64,000 nucleotides of DNA, taken from the NCBI GenBank assembly GCA_963765955.1, contig CAVXYA010000002.1, positions 372,001-436,000 of the forward strand, in the 5' to 3' direction. Of the stretch, positions 1 through 7,577 are shown piece by piece. Position 1 is the first letter of the stretch; every line of letters starts with the position of its first letter. A model generated the notes under the pieces. That model was not told the DNA's origin. It saw nothing but the letters and a program-made list of their open reading frames with translations, and ran no database searches. Source of the stretch: JAXDMK01 sp963765955. GTDB taxonomy: Bacteria > Actinomycetota > Acidimicrobiia > Acidimicrobiales > AC-14. Position numbers and translations under genes: made by a program.

Positions 1-424
1 GGTGGTCGGTCAGCGGCCCGGGCTGGTCGCGATAGAGGTTGAGCGCGCCCAGGCGAGCGGCTCCGACCTCCAGCGGGAAGCCGAACACCGCGGCCACGCC
101 CGCCTCGACCGCGGGGCCGGTGAAGGCCAGCCACCGGGGCGTCGCTGGTGCCGCCAGGTCGGGCTCGAGGACGGGCCGGTGCTCGCTGTAGGCGTCGACG
201 CACGGACCTTCTCCCAGCTCGAACTGCAGCTGCTCGACCAAGGCGCTCACGTCGTCGGTGGTGCACGCCGACCCCCGGGGGACGTCGCCGGCCATGAGCA
301 TGATCCCCGCGCCGGTCATCTCCGTGATCTCGGCGCACACCTCGCACAGACGGCCCGTAGCGAGTTCGGGACCGTCGGTCCCGAGGAGCCGAGTGAGGAT
401 GCGGAGGCGCCGCTCGCCGGGCAC
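1..424 (-). CDS. GAF domain protein, probably GAF-ANTAR regulator (3' end outside window)
   Basis: About 141 residues are visible on the minus strand before the window edge. The translation contains FELGEGPCVDAY and ends in the GAF strand LNLYRDQPGPLT. Both are hallmarks of the GAF domains that actinobacteria join to a C-terminal ANTAR RNA-binding domain. The GTG at 424 is chosen because an in-frame TGA lies two codons upstream. The protein would be a cytoplasmic sensor acting by transcription antitermination if the ANTAR domain follows outside the window; that part is inference. No clear ribosome binding site was seen. Confidence 0.8.
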   Translation of the reverse strand, partial: MPGERRLRILTRLLGTDGPELATGRLCEVCAEITEMTGAGIMLMAGDVPRGSACTTDDVSALVEQLQFELGEGPCVDAYSEHRPVLEPDLAAPATPRWLAFTGPAVEAGVAAVFGFPLEVGAARLGALNLYRDQPGPLTDH

Positions 425-886
425 CGCTCAGCCGCTCTCAGGTGCGGTTGTGCGAAGTGCGCGCCCGGATGCCGGAAGACGGCGAGATGCGGCCATGCAA
501 TCCTCCTGGCATCAGGCGCTGCGTTGACGCGCTACCAGGGTCCGGAGCATCGCTTCCCGGGCCGGCGGGGCCGACCCGACACGTCAGGGTTCTTGTCGTG
601 TCACCCCGAGGCTACACCCGGCGGAGTGACTTACCCGCAATCGCTCCGCCGAACGCAGGACAACTCGCGCCTGCTCCGCGCTCGTCACAGCCGTTGTAGG
701 TCACCCCGACGACCGACATTACGGGAATTTGAGAGCCGCAGCGACCATGCCTGCGGCCTCGAACCCCTCATCGGTGCAGGCCAACCGGGCCGAGGTGCCC
801 CGCCAGAGACGGTCGTGATCCAAAAACGCTCGACGTTTCCTTCGACATTTATTGGGATGCGCCGAGATTGATTCATCAAATATCCG
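425..886. other. Intergenic stretch, no gene recognised
   Basis: Several open frames exist here, but their products are arginine/proline-rich without family features. The last 70 bases (about 820-890) are clearly more AT-rich than the rest, as expected for promoter DNA serving the plus-strand frame at 887. No convincing -35/-10 pair was identified. Confidence 0.4.
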
Positions 887-1351
887 GTGGGCTCAAAAGG
901 GGGAGCATTTGCGAGATGGCAAAAGGTCCAGGCAACTCCCCCCGCAGGCCTCGATGTCCCCGTCGGCGTCGCCTACAACACGGGGCTCAACCCGTACGCC
1001 CGGCACAGGCGCCGACGCGTCGTATGGGCCGAATGGCTCGTGGCCGCCGCCGCCGCCGCCGTTCGCCCGGAGCGGCAGAAGGGATCGGTGGCTACCGTTC
1101 CGCCCGCCGTCGGCACCGCGGCACCCGTCCCTGATGTCGCCGTCCCCGATCACGCGGTGGCTGCGACCACAGGTGCCGGTACCGCCGACGAAGTGCCTTC
1201 CGTTCCCGACGCGCTGTCCTCCGGCTTGGCCTCGGCGCTGCCGGAGTTCCCGGGTATGCCGGCCCTTCCCCCAAATCTCCCGCCGCTCCCGTGCCCGCCC
1301 CAGCTCATGGAGAACGGCCGCTGCGTCATGCCAGGACCCTTGAACCAGTAA
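887..1351 (+). CDS. Hypothetical proline/alanine-rich small protein
   Basis: An open frame of 154 codons starting with GTG. The second half has the high third-position GC of real genes here and ends in a distinctive segment, CPPQLMENGRCVMPGP, with two cysteines. A basic stretch followed by WLVAAAAAAV (residues about 40-58) could be a membrane or signal segment. This would put the true start later than 887, since no ribosome binding site precedes 887. No family is recognised and a function is not proposed. It is convergent with the aminotransferase downstream. Confidence 0.4.
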   Translation: MGSKGGAFARWQKVQATPPAGLDVPVGVAYNTGLNPYARHRRRRVVWAEWLVAAAAAAVRPERQKGSVATVPPAVGTAAPVPDVAVPDHAVAATTGAGTADEVPSVPDALSSGLASALPEFPGMPALPPNLPPLPCPPQLMENGRCVMPGPLNQ

Positions 1352-1386
1352 CGCCAACCGGTGCGGCACCGGGCCCTATCAGACCT

Positions 1387-1418
1387 GGTCCCGGCCGTGG
1401 CGCCGCCCGGCCGGGGCC
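1387..1418. terminator. GC-rich hairpin between convergent genes
   Basis: GGTCCCGGCCG (1387-1397) and CGGCCGGGGCC (1408-1418) pair around a 10-nt loop, just beyond the stop codons of two convergent genes. There is no T-tract on either side, so this would be a hairpin-only bidirectional terminator. Confidence 0.4.
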
Positions 1419-2591
1419 CTACAGCTTGGTGAGAGCTCGGCGCATGTTGCGGACGGCCTGGCCGATGCGCTGCTCGTTCTCGATGAGGGCGAAGCGCACG
1501 TGGCCGTCTCCGGTGGCACCGAAGCCGATGCCGGGTGAGGTGGCCACCTTGGCCTCGTTGACCAGGAACGACGCGAACTCCACCGAGCCCATCTCCCGGT
1601 AGGGCTCGGGGATCGGCGCCCACGCGAACATCGTGGCCTTGGGCTTCTCGATCTCCCAGCCGATGCGGTTGAGCCCGTCGCACAGAGCGTCGCGCCGGCT
1701 CCAGTAGATCTCGTTGACTTCCTTGGGGTAGTCGGACGCCTCGTTCATGGCCACCGTGGCCGCGATCTGGATGGGCTGGAAGGCGCCGTAGTCGAGGTAC
1801 GACTTGAGCTTGGCCAGGGCCTGCACGATCTCGGCGTTGCCCACCAGGAACCCGACCCGCCAGCCGGCCATGGAGAACGACTTGGTGAGGGTGTAGAGCT
1901 CGACGGCGACGTCCTTGGCCCCCGGCACCTCGAGGATCGAGGGCGGCATGTAGCCGTCGAAGGCGGTGTCGGAGTAGGCGAAGTCGTGGACGAGGGTCAC
2001 CTGGTGCTCGCGGGCGAAGTCGACCAGGCGGGTGAGCCAGGCGAGGTCGACGCACGTGGTGGTCGGGTTGTGGGGGAACGACAGCACGATCACCTTGGGC
2101 CGGGGCCAGGCGTTCTCCCACGCGTTGATCAGGTTGGCGAAGAAGTCCTCGCCCGGCCCGAGCGGCACCCGGCGGACGTCGGCCCCCGCGAACAAGGGCG
2201 CGTAGATGTGGATGGGGTACGAAGGGGTGGGCACCAAGGCGGTGTCGCCCGGCCCCAGCAGCACCCACATGAGGTGGGTCAAGCCCTCCTTGGCCCCGAT
2301 GACGTTGATGACCTCGGTGTCGGGGTCGAGGTCGACGTCGAAGCGGCGCTTGTAGAGGTCGGCCGCCGCCAGGCGCAGCTTGGGGATCCCCTTGCTGGAC
2401 GAGTAGCGGTGGTTGCGGGGATTGCGGGCGGCCTCGGCCAGCTTCTCCACCGCGATGTCGGGCGAGGGGATGTCGGGGTTGCCGAAACCGAGGTCGATCA
2501 CGTCGTCACCCGCCCGCCGGGCCGCCATCTTCAGCCCGTCGATGATGGTGAAAACGTACGGCGGCAGGGCGTTGATCCGGCGGAACTCCAC
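1419..2591 (-). CDS. Class I/II aminotransferase, AlaC-like (alanine/glutamate-pyruvate type)
   Basis: A 390-residue PLP enzyme of fold type I. It has the substrate-loop GFGNPD (36-40), the PLP-contacting PHNPT (173-177), the Schiff-base lysine in TKSFSMAGWR (K237) and a C-terminal HVRFALIEN with the carboxylate-binding arginine. Length and motifs match the AlaC/YfdZ branch, which interconverts pyruvate and alanine with glutamate. Related LL-diaminopimelate aminotransferases are the main alternative. The ATG start gives MEFRRINALPPYVF, the usual N-terminus of this branch. It appears monocistronic and is followed by a hairpin at 1387-1418. Cytoplasmic. Confidence 0.85.
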   Translation of the reverse strand: MEFRRINALPPYVFTIIDGLKMAARRAGDDVIDLGFGNPDIPSPDIAVEKLAEAARNPRNHRYSSSKGIPKLRLAAADLYKRRFDVDLDPDTEVINVIGAKEGLTHLMWVLLGPGDTALVPTPSYPIHIYAPLFAGADVRRVPLGPGEDFFANLINAWENAWPRPKVIVLSFPHNPTTTCVDLAWLTRLVDFAREHQVTLVHDFAYSDTAFDGYMPPSILEVPGAKDVAVELYTLTKSFSMAGWRVGFLVGNAEIVQALAKLKSYLDYGAFQPIQIAATVAMNEASDYPKEVNEIYWSRRDALCDGLNRIGWEIEKPKATMFAWAPIPEPYREMGSVEFASFLVNEAKVATSPGIGFGATGDGHVRFALIENEQRIGQAVRNMRRALTKL

Positions 2592-2648
2592 ACTGCAGGC
2601 TACCGCCCCCTCCCGTTCACCCTTGCCTCTTTGGCCTGATTCCTGGCC

Positions 2649-3439
2649 TCACCGATCGGCGGCGGCCAGGGCCAGCGTCTCCGCCACCGACGGGTCACGG
2701 CCGACGTCGAGGGGGGCGCACACGGCCCAGGTGGCGCCGACCGCCCGGAGGCCGTCGAGGTGGCGACGGAGGTCGTCGACCGTGCCCCACACCAGCCCGG
2801 GACGGGTGCCGTGGTCGGCGAGCTTGGCGTCGGCCTCCTCCCGGGTCCGGCCCACGAGCACCTGACCGGCCCACGTCGGCTCGACGCCCGTTCCCGCCAG
2901 CTCGGCCGCCTCCGCAGCGAAGGAGGCGAGGTCGGCCCCCCAGGCGTTCCACCCGAGCGCGCCCCCGCCACCGCCGCCCGCCGGCTGGCCGCCGAGCGCC
3001 CGCCGACCCACGTGGCCACGCCGGCGTCGGAGAGGGCCCGGCAGCAGGCCACCAGCCGGGCCCGGCGCTCCGCCATCGACGGATAGCCGACGCCGTAGGC
3101 CACGTTCTCGTCCCGGTTGGCCAGGTCGCCCGTCCCCAGTCCGGCCACCAGCCGGGAACCGGCGATCTGGTGGAGGGTGAGGAGGGCGTGCAGGAACAGG
3201 GCGTCGGGCAGGAGTCCGACGCGGGCCACGAGGGTGCCCACCGACACCGTCGTCGTCTCCGCCGCCACCGCCGCCAGCAGCTCGTAGGAGTGCAGCGCTG
3301 GGCGGTGGGGCTGGCCGAGGGGCCACAGATGGTCGAAGACGAACACCCCGTCGAGGCCGGCGTCGTCGGCCGCCCGGGCCACGGCGAGGGTCGCCTCGGG
3401 GTCGGTCCGGAACTGGGGCAGGGTGATCCCGAGCCGCAC
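2649..3439 (-). pseudogene. LLM-class (F420-dependent type) flavin oxidoreductase, one frameshift
   Basis: The GTG at 3439 opens with VRLGITLPQFRTDPE, the first beta strand of luciferase-like TIM barrels, and continues through VFDHLWPLG and GTLVARVGLLPD. Near 2960-2985, in a C/G-rich run, the reading frame changes. The C-terminal half (GWNAWGADLASFAAEAAELAG to ALAAADR) continues in another frame to TGA at 2649. Rejoined, the protein is about 263 residues, a normal length. The family uses F420 or FMN; the substrate cannot be predicted. The break is a single indel and may be a sequencing error. Confidence 0.75.
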
Positions 3440-3496
3440 CCTGGGGGACCCTACCGGCACGCCTCCGTGTGCACGGGCGGAACCTCGCCGGAGCCC

Positions 3497-3556
3497 AAAA
3501 AAGGAGAGCAACCGGACCCCGGGGGCTGGGGAGCCCGGGGACCGGTGCTCTTCTCC
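3497..3556 (-). terminator. Intrinsic terminator of the ROK kinase transcript
   Basis: On the minus strand the sequence directly after the kinase stop folds into a long stem. The core arms are ACCGG..CCCCGGG and CCCGGGG.ACCGGT, extended by GGAGA/TCTCC ends. It is followed by six T residues (plus-strand A-run 3497-3502). This is the clearest rho-independent terminator in the window. Confidence 0.8.
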
Positions 3557-4581
3557 TAGTTCAACGTGCGGGAGCCGAGGTTCTCGCGAATTTGGTCGTC
3601 GGCCTTCCGCCCGACCAAATCGAGGCCCAGGCAGCCGGCCCCGATGGCGCCCGCCCTCGGCCCGAGGGCCGCCGGCACCACCGGGATGGCGGGTCGCCAC
3701 GCCCGACCCTGCAGGAGGGCGGCGAAGGCGGTCCGCACCGGATCGAGGAGCAGGTCGCCCATCTCGACCAGGCCACCGCCGATGACGAAGGCCTCGGGGT
3801 CGAGGATGTTGGCCAGGTTGGCCAGGCCCAGGCCGACCCACCAACCGAGCTCGGCGACGATGGCCCGGGCCTGGGCGTCGCCGGTGGCCGCGGCCGCAGC
3901 CACGTGCTCGCCGAGGATGGCGTCGGCGTCGCCATCGGCCAGGGCCAGCACCGCGTCCGCCTCGCCCCTCGCCGCCGCCGACCGGGCCAGCCGGGCCAGA
4001 CCGCTGCCGGACGCGTAGCGCTCCCAGCAGCCCTGTTGCCCACACGGGCACAGCGGACCGTCCCGTTCGACAACCATGTGGCCCACCTCGCCGGCGAAGC
4101 CGTTGGCCCCGCGAGTGAGGCGCCCGCCGGTGATGACGCCGCCGCCGATGCCCGTCCCCAGGGTGATCAGGACCACGTCGTCGAGGCCGGTGGCCGCACC
4201 CATCACCCGCTCGGCCCACGCCGCGCAGGTGGCGTCGTTGTCGACCCGGACGGGCACCCCCAGCCGGCGCTCCAACTCGGCCCGCACCGGCAGCCCGGTG
4301 ACCCCCGGCAGGTTGGGGGCGAATTGGAGGACACCGTCCCGATCGACGAGGCCGGGGACGCCGACGCCCAGCGCGGCCAGCGGGCGGTCGCCGGCCACCT
4401 CGACCGCCAGGGCGGCGAGGACGTCGAGGACGGCCTCCTCGCCCACGGGCGTGGCCACCCGTCCCTCGCGCACGACCCGGTTCCCGGCCAGGGCCACCGC
4501 CAGGCACTTCGTCCCCCCGAGGTCGATCCCCACCGTGACCCCGCCCGGGACCCCGCCCGTGGTCCCGGCCCCGTCGCTCAC
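3556..4581 (-). CDS. ROK family sugar kinase (glucokinase-like)
   Basis: 341 residues from a GTG start 16 bases after the preceding gene's stop. The ATP-binding DLGGTK lies at 20-25, the catalytic aspartate in VDNDAT (D116), and LGTGIGGG follows at 141-148. The ROK zinc signature has H168 in GHM and cysteines 178, 180 and 185 in CPCGQQGCWE. The family phosphorylates glucose or other hexoses using ATP, or polyphosphate in some actinobacteria. There is no N-terminal DNA-binding domain, so it is a kinase rather than a ROK repressor. It is co-transcribed with the baeRF gene and ends at the terminator at 3497-3556. Confidence 0.88.
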   Translation of the reverse strand: MSDGAGTTGGVPGGVTVGIDLGGTKCLAVALAGNRVVREGRVATPVGEEAVLDVLAALAVEVAGDRPLAALGVGVPGLVDRDGVLQFAPNLPGVTGLPVRAELERRLGVPVRVDNDATCAAWAERVMGAATGLDDVVLITLGTGIGGGVITGGRLTRGANGFAGEVGHMVVERDGPLCPCGQQGCWERYASGSGLARLARSAAARGEADAVLALADGDADAILGEHVAAAAATGDAQARAIVAELGWWVGLGLANLANILDPEAFVIGGGLVEMGDLLLDPVRTAFAALLQGRAWRPAIPVVPAALGPRAGAIGAGCLGLDLVGRKADDQIRENLGSRTLN

Positions 4582-4597
4582 CGGGCGAGCACCGTCA

Positions 4598-5734
4598 TCA
4601 GAACCGCAGGACGGCGCCGATGCGGCCGAGGACGTCGAGGTCGGCGTTGCCCCGGCAGATGGCGAGCCGGCAGTGCTGGTTGAGGGCGTCCTCGACCGCC
4701 TCCTCGACGACGTCCTCGACCTGGTCCATGTCGGCCGAGCAGACCGGACACTTCCGGCCCCGCACGCCGACATAGCGGCACGAGCCGCAGCGCCACCCGG
4801 GCGCCTCGTAGCCCTCGGACACCAGGAGGGTCTCGACCCGGTGGGCGACCAGGGCCGTCAGCACGTCGGCCAGGCCCACCGCCGCCCCCGTGCCCGCGCC
4901 CACCGCCTGCCGGAGGCGTTCGACGAGGGCCGCCTCCCGGGCCCGCTCCACGCCGGCCTCCACGTCGAGCGCGGCCTGGGCGATCTCGCCGTCGCGGGCC
5001 GCGACCGGGATCGTCAGCCGGGCCGCGATCCGCTCCCGCAGCCAGGGGTGCAGCTCCCGCTCCATCTCCCGCACGAGGGCGTCGGGCGTGCCGAGGATCA
5101 GGTGGTCGAAGGCCTGCTCCTGGTACACCGCGAACGTGGCCTGCGCCGCTCGGCGCAGGTGGTGGGCGGCCGCCGCCTGGGCGTGCCCGGCGACGTGGTC
5201 GCGGTCCATCTGCCCGCCGTCGTCCTCGTGGCGGGGCAGGCGGTCGAAGTGCTCCTGCTTCTCGATGAGCTGGCCCTGCTCGAACAGGAAGATGCGGGCC
5301 CGCTGCCGGTCGACCAGGAGCACGGCGAAGCGCTGGTACTGCTCGACCACCGACTCGAGCACCCGGATGTGGGGGGTCGCGTTCACGACGATCACGTTGG
5401 GCACCGACACCGCCAGATCGACGACCTGCCAGAATCCGTCGGCCGAGCAGGAGAACATGGCCAGGCCCCGGGTCGACGAGCGGTCGATGCCGCCCCGCAC
5501 GAAGTCGGAGATGCGCTGCATGTCGGCCTCGACCGACGCCAGCGCGGCCCGGTCGTGGCCGTTCTTCTCGGCCATCCGCCGCCGGCCCCGGCGCAGCAGG
5601 TCGTCGAGATGGGGCTCGAGGTCCTGGGGACGGATGTAGCGGCGGCCGTCGACGTCGAGATAGCACGACGTCACCGGCGCCCTCTCGCTCTTGAACCCGG
5701 CCAGGTCACGGAGGAGAACGTCAGTGATCGTCAA
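4598..5734 (-). CDS. baeRF/Vms1-like eRF1-fold protein with C-terminal zinc ribbon
   Basis: 378 residues. The N-terminal and middle parts (SCYLDVDGRRYIRPQDLEPH, FSCSADGFWQVVDLA, YQRFAVLLVDRQRARIFLFE, EQAFDHLILG) match bacterial archaeo-eukaryotic release-factor-like proteins. In that group the eukaryotic Vms1/ANKZF1 hydrolyses peptidyl-tRNA on stalled ribosomes. A zinc ribbon CGSC-x8-CPVC follows near residue 320. A TTG start at 5734 is chosen because LTITDVLLRDLAGF begins there and GAGG precedes it; upstream codons look non-coding. A ribosome rescue role is inferred from fold only. The ROK kinase follows 16 bases downstream. Confidence 0.7.
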   Translation of the reverse strand: MTITDVLLRDLAGFKSERAPVTSCYLDVDGRRYIRPQDLEPHLDDLLRRGRRRMAEKNGHDRAALASVEADMQRISDFVRGGIDRSSTRGLAMFSCSADGFWQVVDLAVSVPNVIVVNATPHIRVLESVVEQYQRFAVLLVDRQRARIFLFEQGQLIEKQEHFDRLPRHEDDGGQMDRDHVAGHAQAAAAHHLRRAAQATFAVYQEQAFDHLILGTPDALVREMERELHPWLRERIAARLTIPVAARDGEIAQAALDVEAGVERAREAALVERLRQAVGAGTGAAVGLADVLTALVAHRVETLLVSEGYEAPGWRCGSCRYVGVRGRKCPVCSADMDQVEDVVEEAVEDALNQHCRLAICRGNADLDVLGRIGAVLRF

Positions 5735-5760
5735 GCCCTCGATCCTATTACCCGGCGAAA

Positions 5761-6282
5761 TCAGCTCCGAATGGCTCCGTGCGGGCGGGGCCCGAACCGC
5801 CCGTGCCTGGCCGCCCACAGGCCGCACAGCCCGAGACCGAACACCGGTACGAGGGTGCCGGCGGCGAGGTTGGTGTAGGGGCGGACACCGGCCGTGGCCA
5901 GGCCCACGACCGCCTGCACGACGAGGGCGCCGACCAGGCGGCGGCGGATGCCGGGCGGAGCCACGTCGCCGGCGAGGAAGAAGAGCCCACCGATGCCGAT
6001 GGCGTCGGTGCGGCTGCGCCCGGCGGCCCGGACGAACGCCAGACCGAAGAGGACGCAGCCGGCGACGAAGAGGGCGACGTCGAGCACGAGCGCCGGTGTC
6101 CCGAAGGTGTCGGGGGCAACGGCGGCCACGAGCGACATGACCACGAAGACCGCAGTGCCCCACCGCGAGGCCCGGACGATGCCTTCGCCGGGAGCCGTGG
6201 CCGTCGACTTCTCGGCCGCCTTGGACGGGGGGATCGGGTCGGCGTCAGGAGGCGGCCCGTCGGACGGGCTCTCGTCGGCCAC
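5761..6282 (-). CDS. Hypothetical four-helix membrane protein
   Basis: 173 residues from ATG. A polar, proline-rich N-terminus of about 35 residues is followed by four hydrophobic segments: WGTAVFVVMSLVAAV, LVLDVALFVAGCVLFGLAFV, the GGLFFLAGDVA region, and LVPVFGLGLCGLWAA. No enzyme motif was seen. It lies 3 bases after the stop of the glycosyltransferase gene, so it belongs to the same transcript. Unrecognised family; location in the cytoplasmic membrane is the only firm inference. Confidence 0.65.
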   Translation of the reverse strand: MADESPSDGPPPDADPIPPSKAAEKSTATAPGEGIVRASRWGTAVFVVMSLVAAVAPDTFGTPALVLDVALFVAGCVLFGLAFVRAAGRSRTDAIGIGGLFFLAGDVAPPGIRRRLVGALVVQAVVGLATAGVRPYTNLAAGTLVPVFGLGLCGLWAARHGRFGPRPHGAIRS

Positions 6283-6285
6283 CGG

Positions 6286-7509
6286 TCAGCCTCGGTCGCC
6301 GCCGTCGCCGGCGGCGGTGGTTCCGGTCAGGGCGGCGGAGGTCAGGGCGGCGGAGGTCAGGGCGGCAGAGGTCAGGGCGGCAGAGGTCAGGGCGGCAGAG
6401 GTCAGGGCCGCGGCCAGGGCGGCGGCCAGGCGGTCGTAGGAGAACGCCACCTCCGCTCGCTGGCGGGCGGCGGCGCCCTGGGCCCGGCGGCGATCCGGGT
6501 CGTCGAGCAGGCGGGCGAGGGCGGCGGCGGCGGCCACCGGGTCGTCCGGCCGGATCACCACCTCGCCCGTCTCGCCGTCGACGACGGCCTCGGCCGCCCC
6601 TCCGCTGTCGCCCGCCACCTGGGGCACCCCGCAGGCGGCCGCCTCCAGGAAGACGATCCCGAACCCCTCCTGCTCCAGGCCCGCCCACCGGCTGCGGCAC
6701 AGCATGGCGAACACGTCGGCGCAGGCCAGCAGCTTGGGCTTGTCGGCGTCGGGCACCCACCCGAGAAAGCGCACCGGGGCCCCGCAGTGCCGGACCAGGC
6801 GTTCGAGGCGGGACCGGTCGCGACCGGCGCCAGCGATCACGACCACCACGTCGGGACGGTCGGCGGCCAGCAGGGCGGAGGCTGCGATGAGGACGTCCAT
6901 CCCCTTGCGGGGCACCAGCCGGCTCATGCTGAGCACCAGCCGGGCGTCGACGGGAAGACCGAGGGCCGCCCGGGCCGCCGCCCGCTGGTCATGGTCGAGG
7001 GGACGGAAGACGTCGGTGTCGACCCCGGGCGGCACCACCACCACGGGCACCCGTCCCTTCGTGACCCGGTCGGCCTCGGCCGCCGGGTAGCCGCCGGCGG
7101 CGACGATCAGGGCCGCGCCGGCCAGGACAGGGGTCACCAGGGCCTTCACGCCCGGCGCCCGAGCGGGGACGGTGAGCTCAGCCCCATGGACGACCACCGC
7201 GTACGGGATCCCGAGGCGGGGGCCGACCACGCCGAGGGGCACGGCCGGATCGAGGACGACGAGCCCGGCGCCGGCGGCGGCCGCCTCGGAGCGGATCCAG
7301 CGCACGGTCCCGGGCGTCGGCAGCAGGACCGGTCGGCGAGCCCTGGTGACCGGGAACGGCTGGTCGGCGTCGAAGGCGGCGGCGCCCTCCCACGGCGTCG
7401 TCAGCACCCGGGCGTGCGCCGGGGGCAGTCGCCGCCAGAGCTCCCAGAGATAGGACTGGATGCCTCCCGTCTTGGGCGGGAAGTCGTTGGTGACCAGCAG
7501 CGTGGTCAC
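6286..7509 (-). CDS. GT4 glycosyltransferase, PimB'-like mannosyltransferase
   Basis: 407 residues starting at GTG 7509 with VTTLLVTNDFPPKTGGIQSY. This nearly matches the start of mycobacterial PimB' (GDP-mannose-dependent phosphatidylinositol monomannoside mannosyltransferase). Other matches are LSMSRLVPRKGMD (the GT4 sugar-nucleotide loop), FGIVFLEAAACGVPQVAGDSGG with the EX7E-type motif, and PPGVDTDVFRP. It probably adds mannose to an inositol lipid at the inner membrane face. The C-terminus is odd: after the helix RLAAALAAAL the protein repeats AALTS five times, encoded by a 15-bp tandem repeat. The exact acceptor is inferred. Confidence 0.78.
   Translation of the reverse strand: MTTLLVTNDFPPKTGGIQSYLWELWRRLPPAHARVLTTPWEGAAAFDADQPFPVTRARRPVLLPTPGTVRWIRSEAAAAGAGLVVLDPAVPLGVVGPRLGIPYAVVVHGAELTVPARAPGVKALVTPVLAGAALIVAAGGYPAAEADRVTKGRVPVVVVPPGVDTDVFRPLDHDQRAAARAALGLPVDARLVLSMSRLVPRKGMDVLIAASALLAADRPDVVVVIAGAGRDRSRLERLVRHCGAPVRFLGWVPDADKPKLLACADVFAMLCRSRWAGLEQEGFGIVFLEAAACGVPQVAGDSGGAAEAVVDGETGEVVIRPDDPVAAAAALARLLDDPDRRRAQGAAARQRAEVAFSYDRLAAALAAALTSAALTSAALTSAALTSAALTSAALTGTTAAGDGGDRG
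6325..6410. repeat. 15-bp tandem repeat in the PimB'-like gene
   Basis: Five nearly identical copies of GGTCAGGGCGGCRGA, plus a sixth degenerate one, run from 6325. Being a multiple of three, copy-number change adds or removes AALTS pentapeptides at the protein C-terminus without shifting the frame. Confidence 0.9.
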
Positions 7510-7577
7510 CGGAGCCGGGTGGCTGGATGGCGGACCGGGCGGACCGGGCTGGTCGGGCTGGTCGGGCTGGTCGGGCC

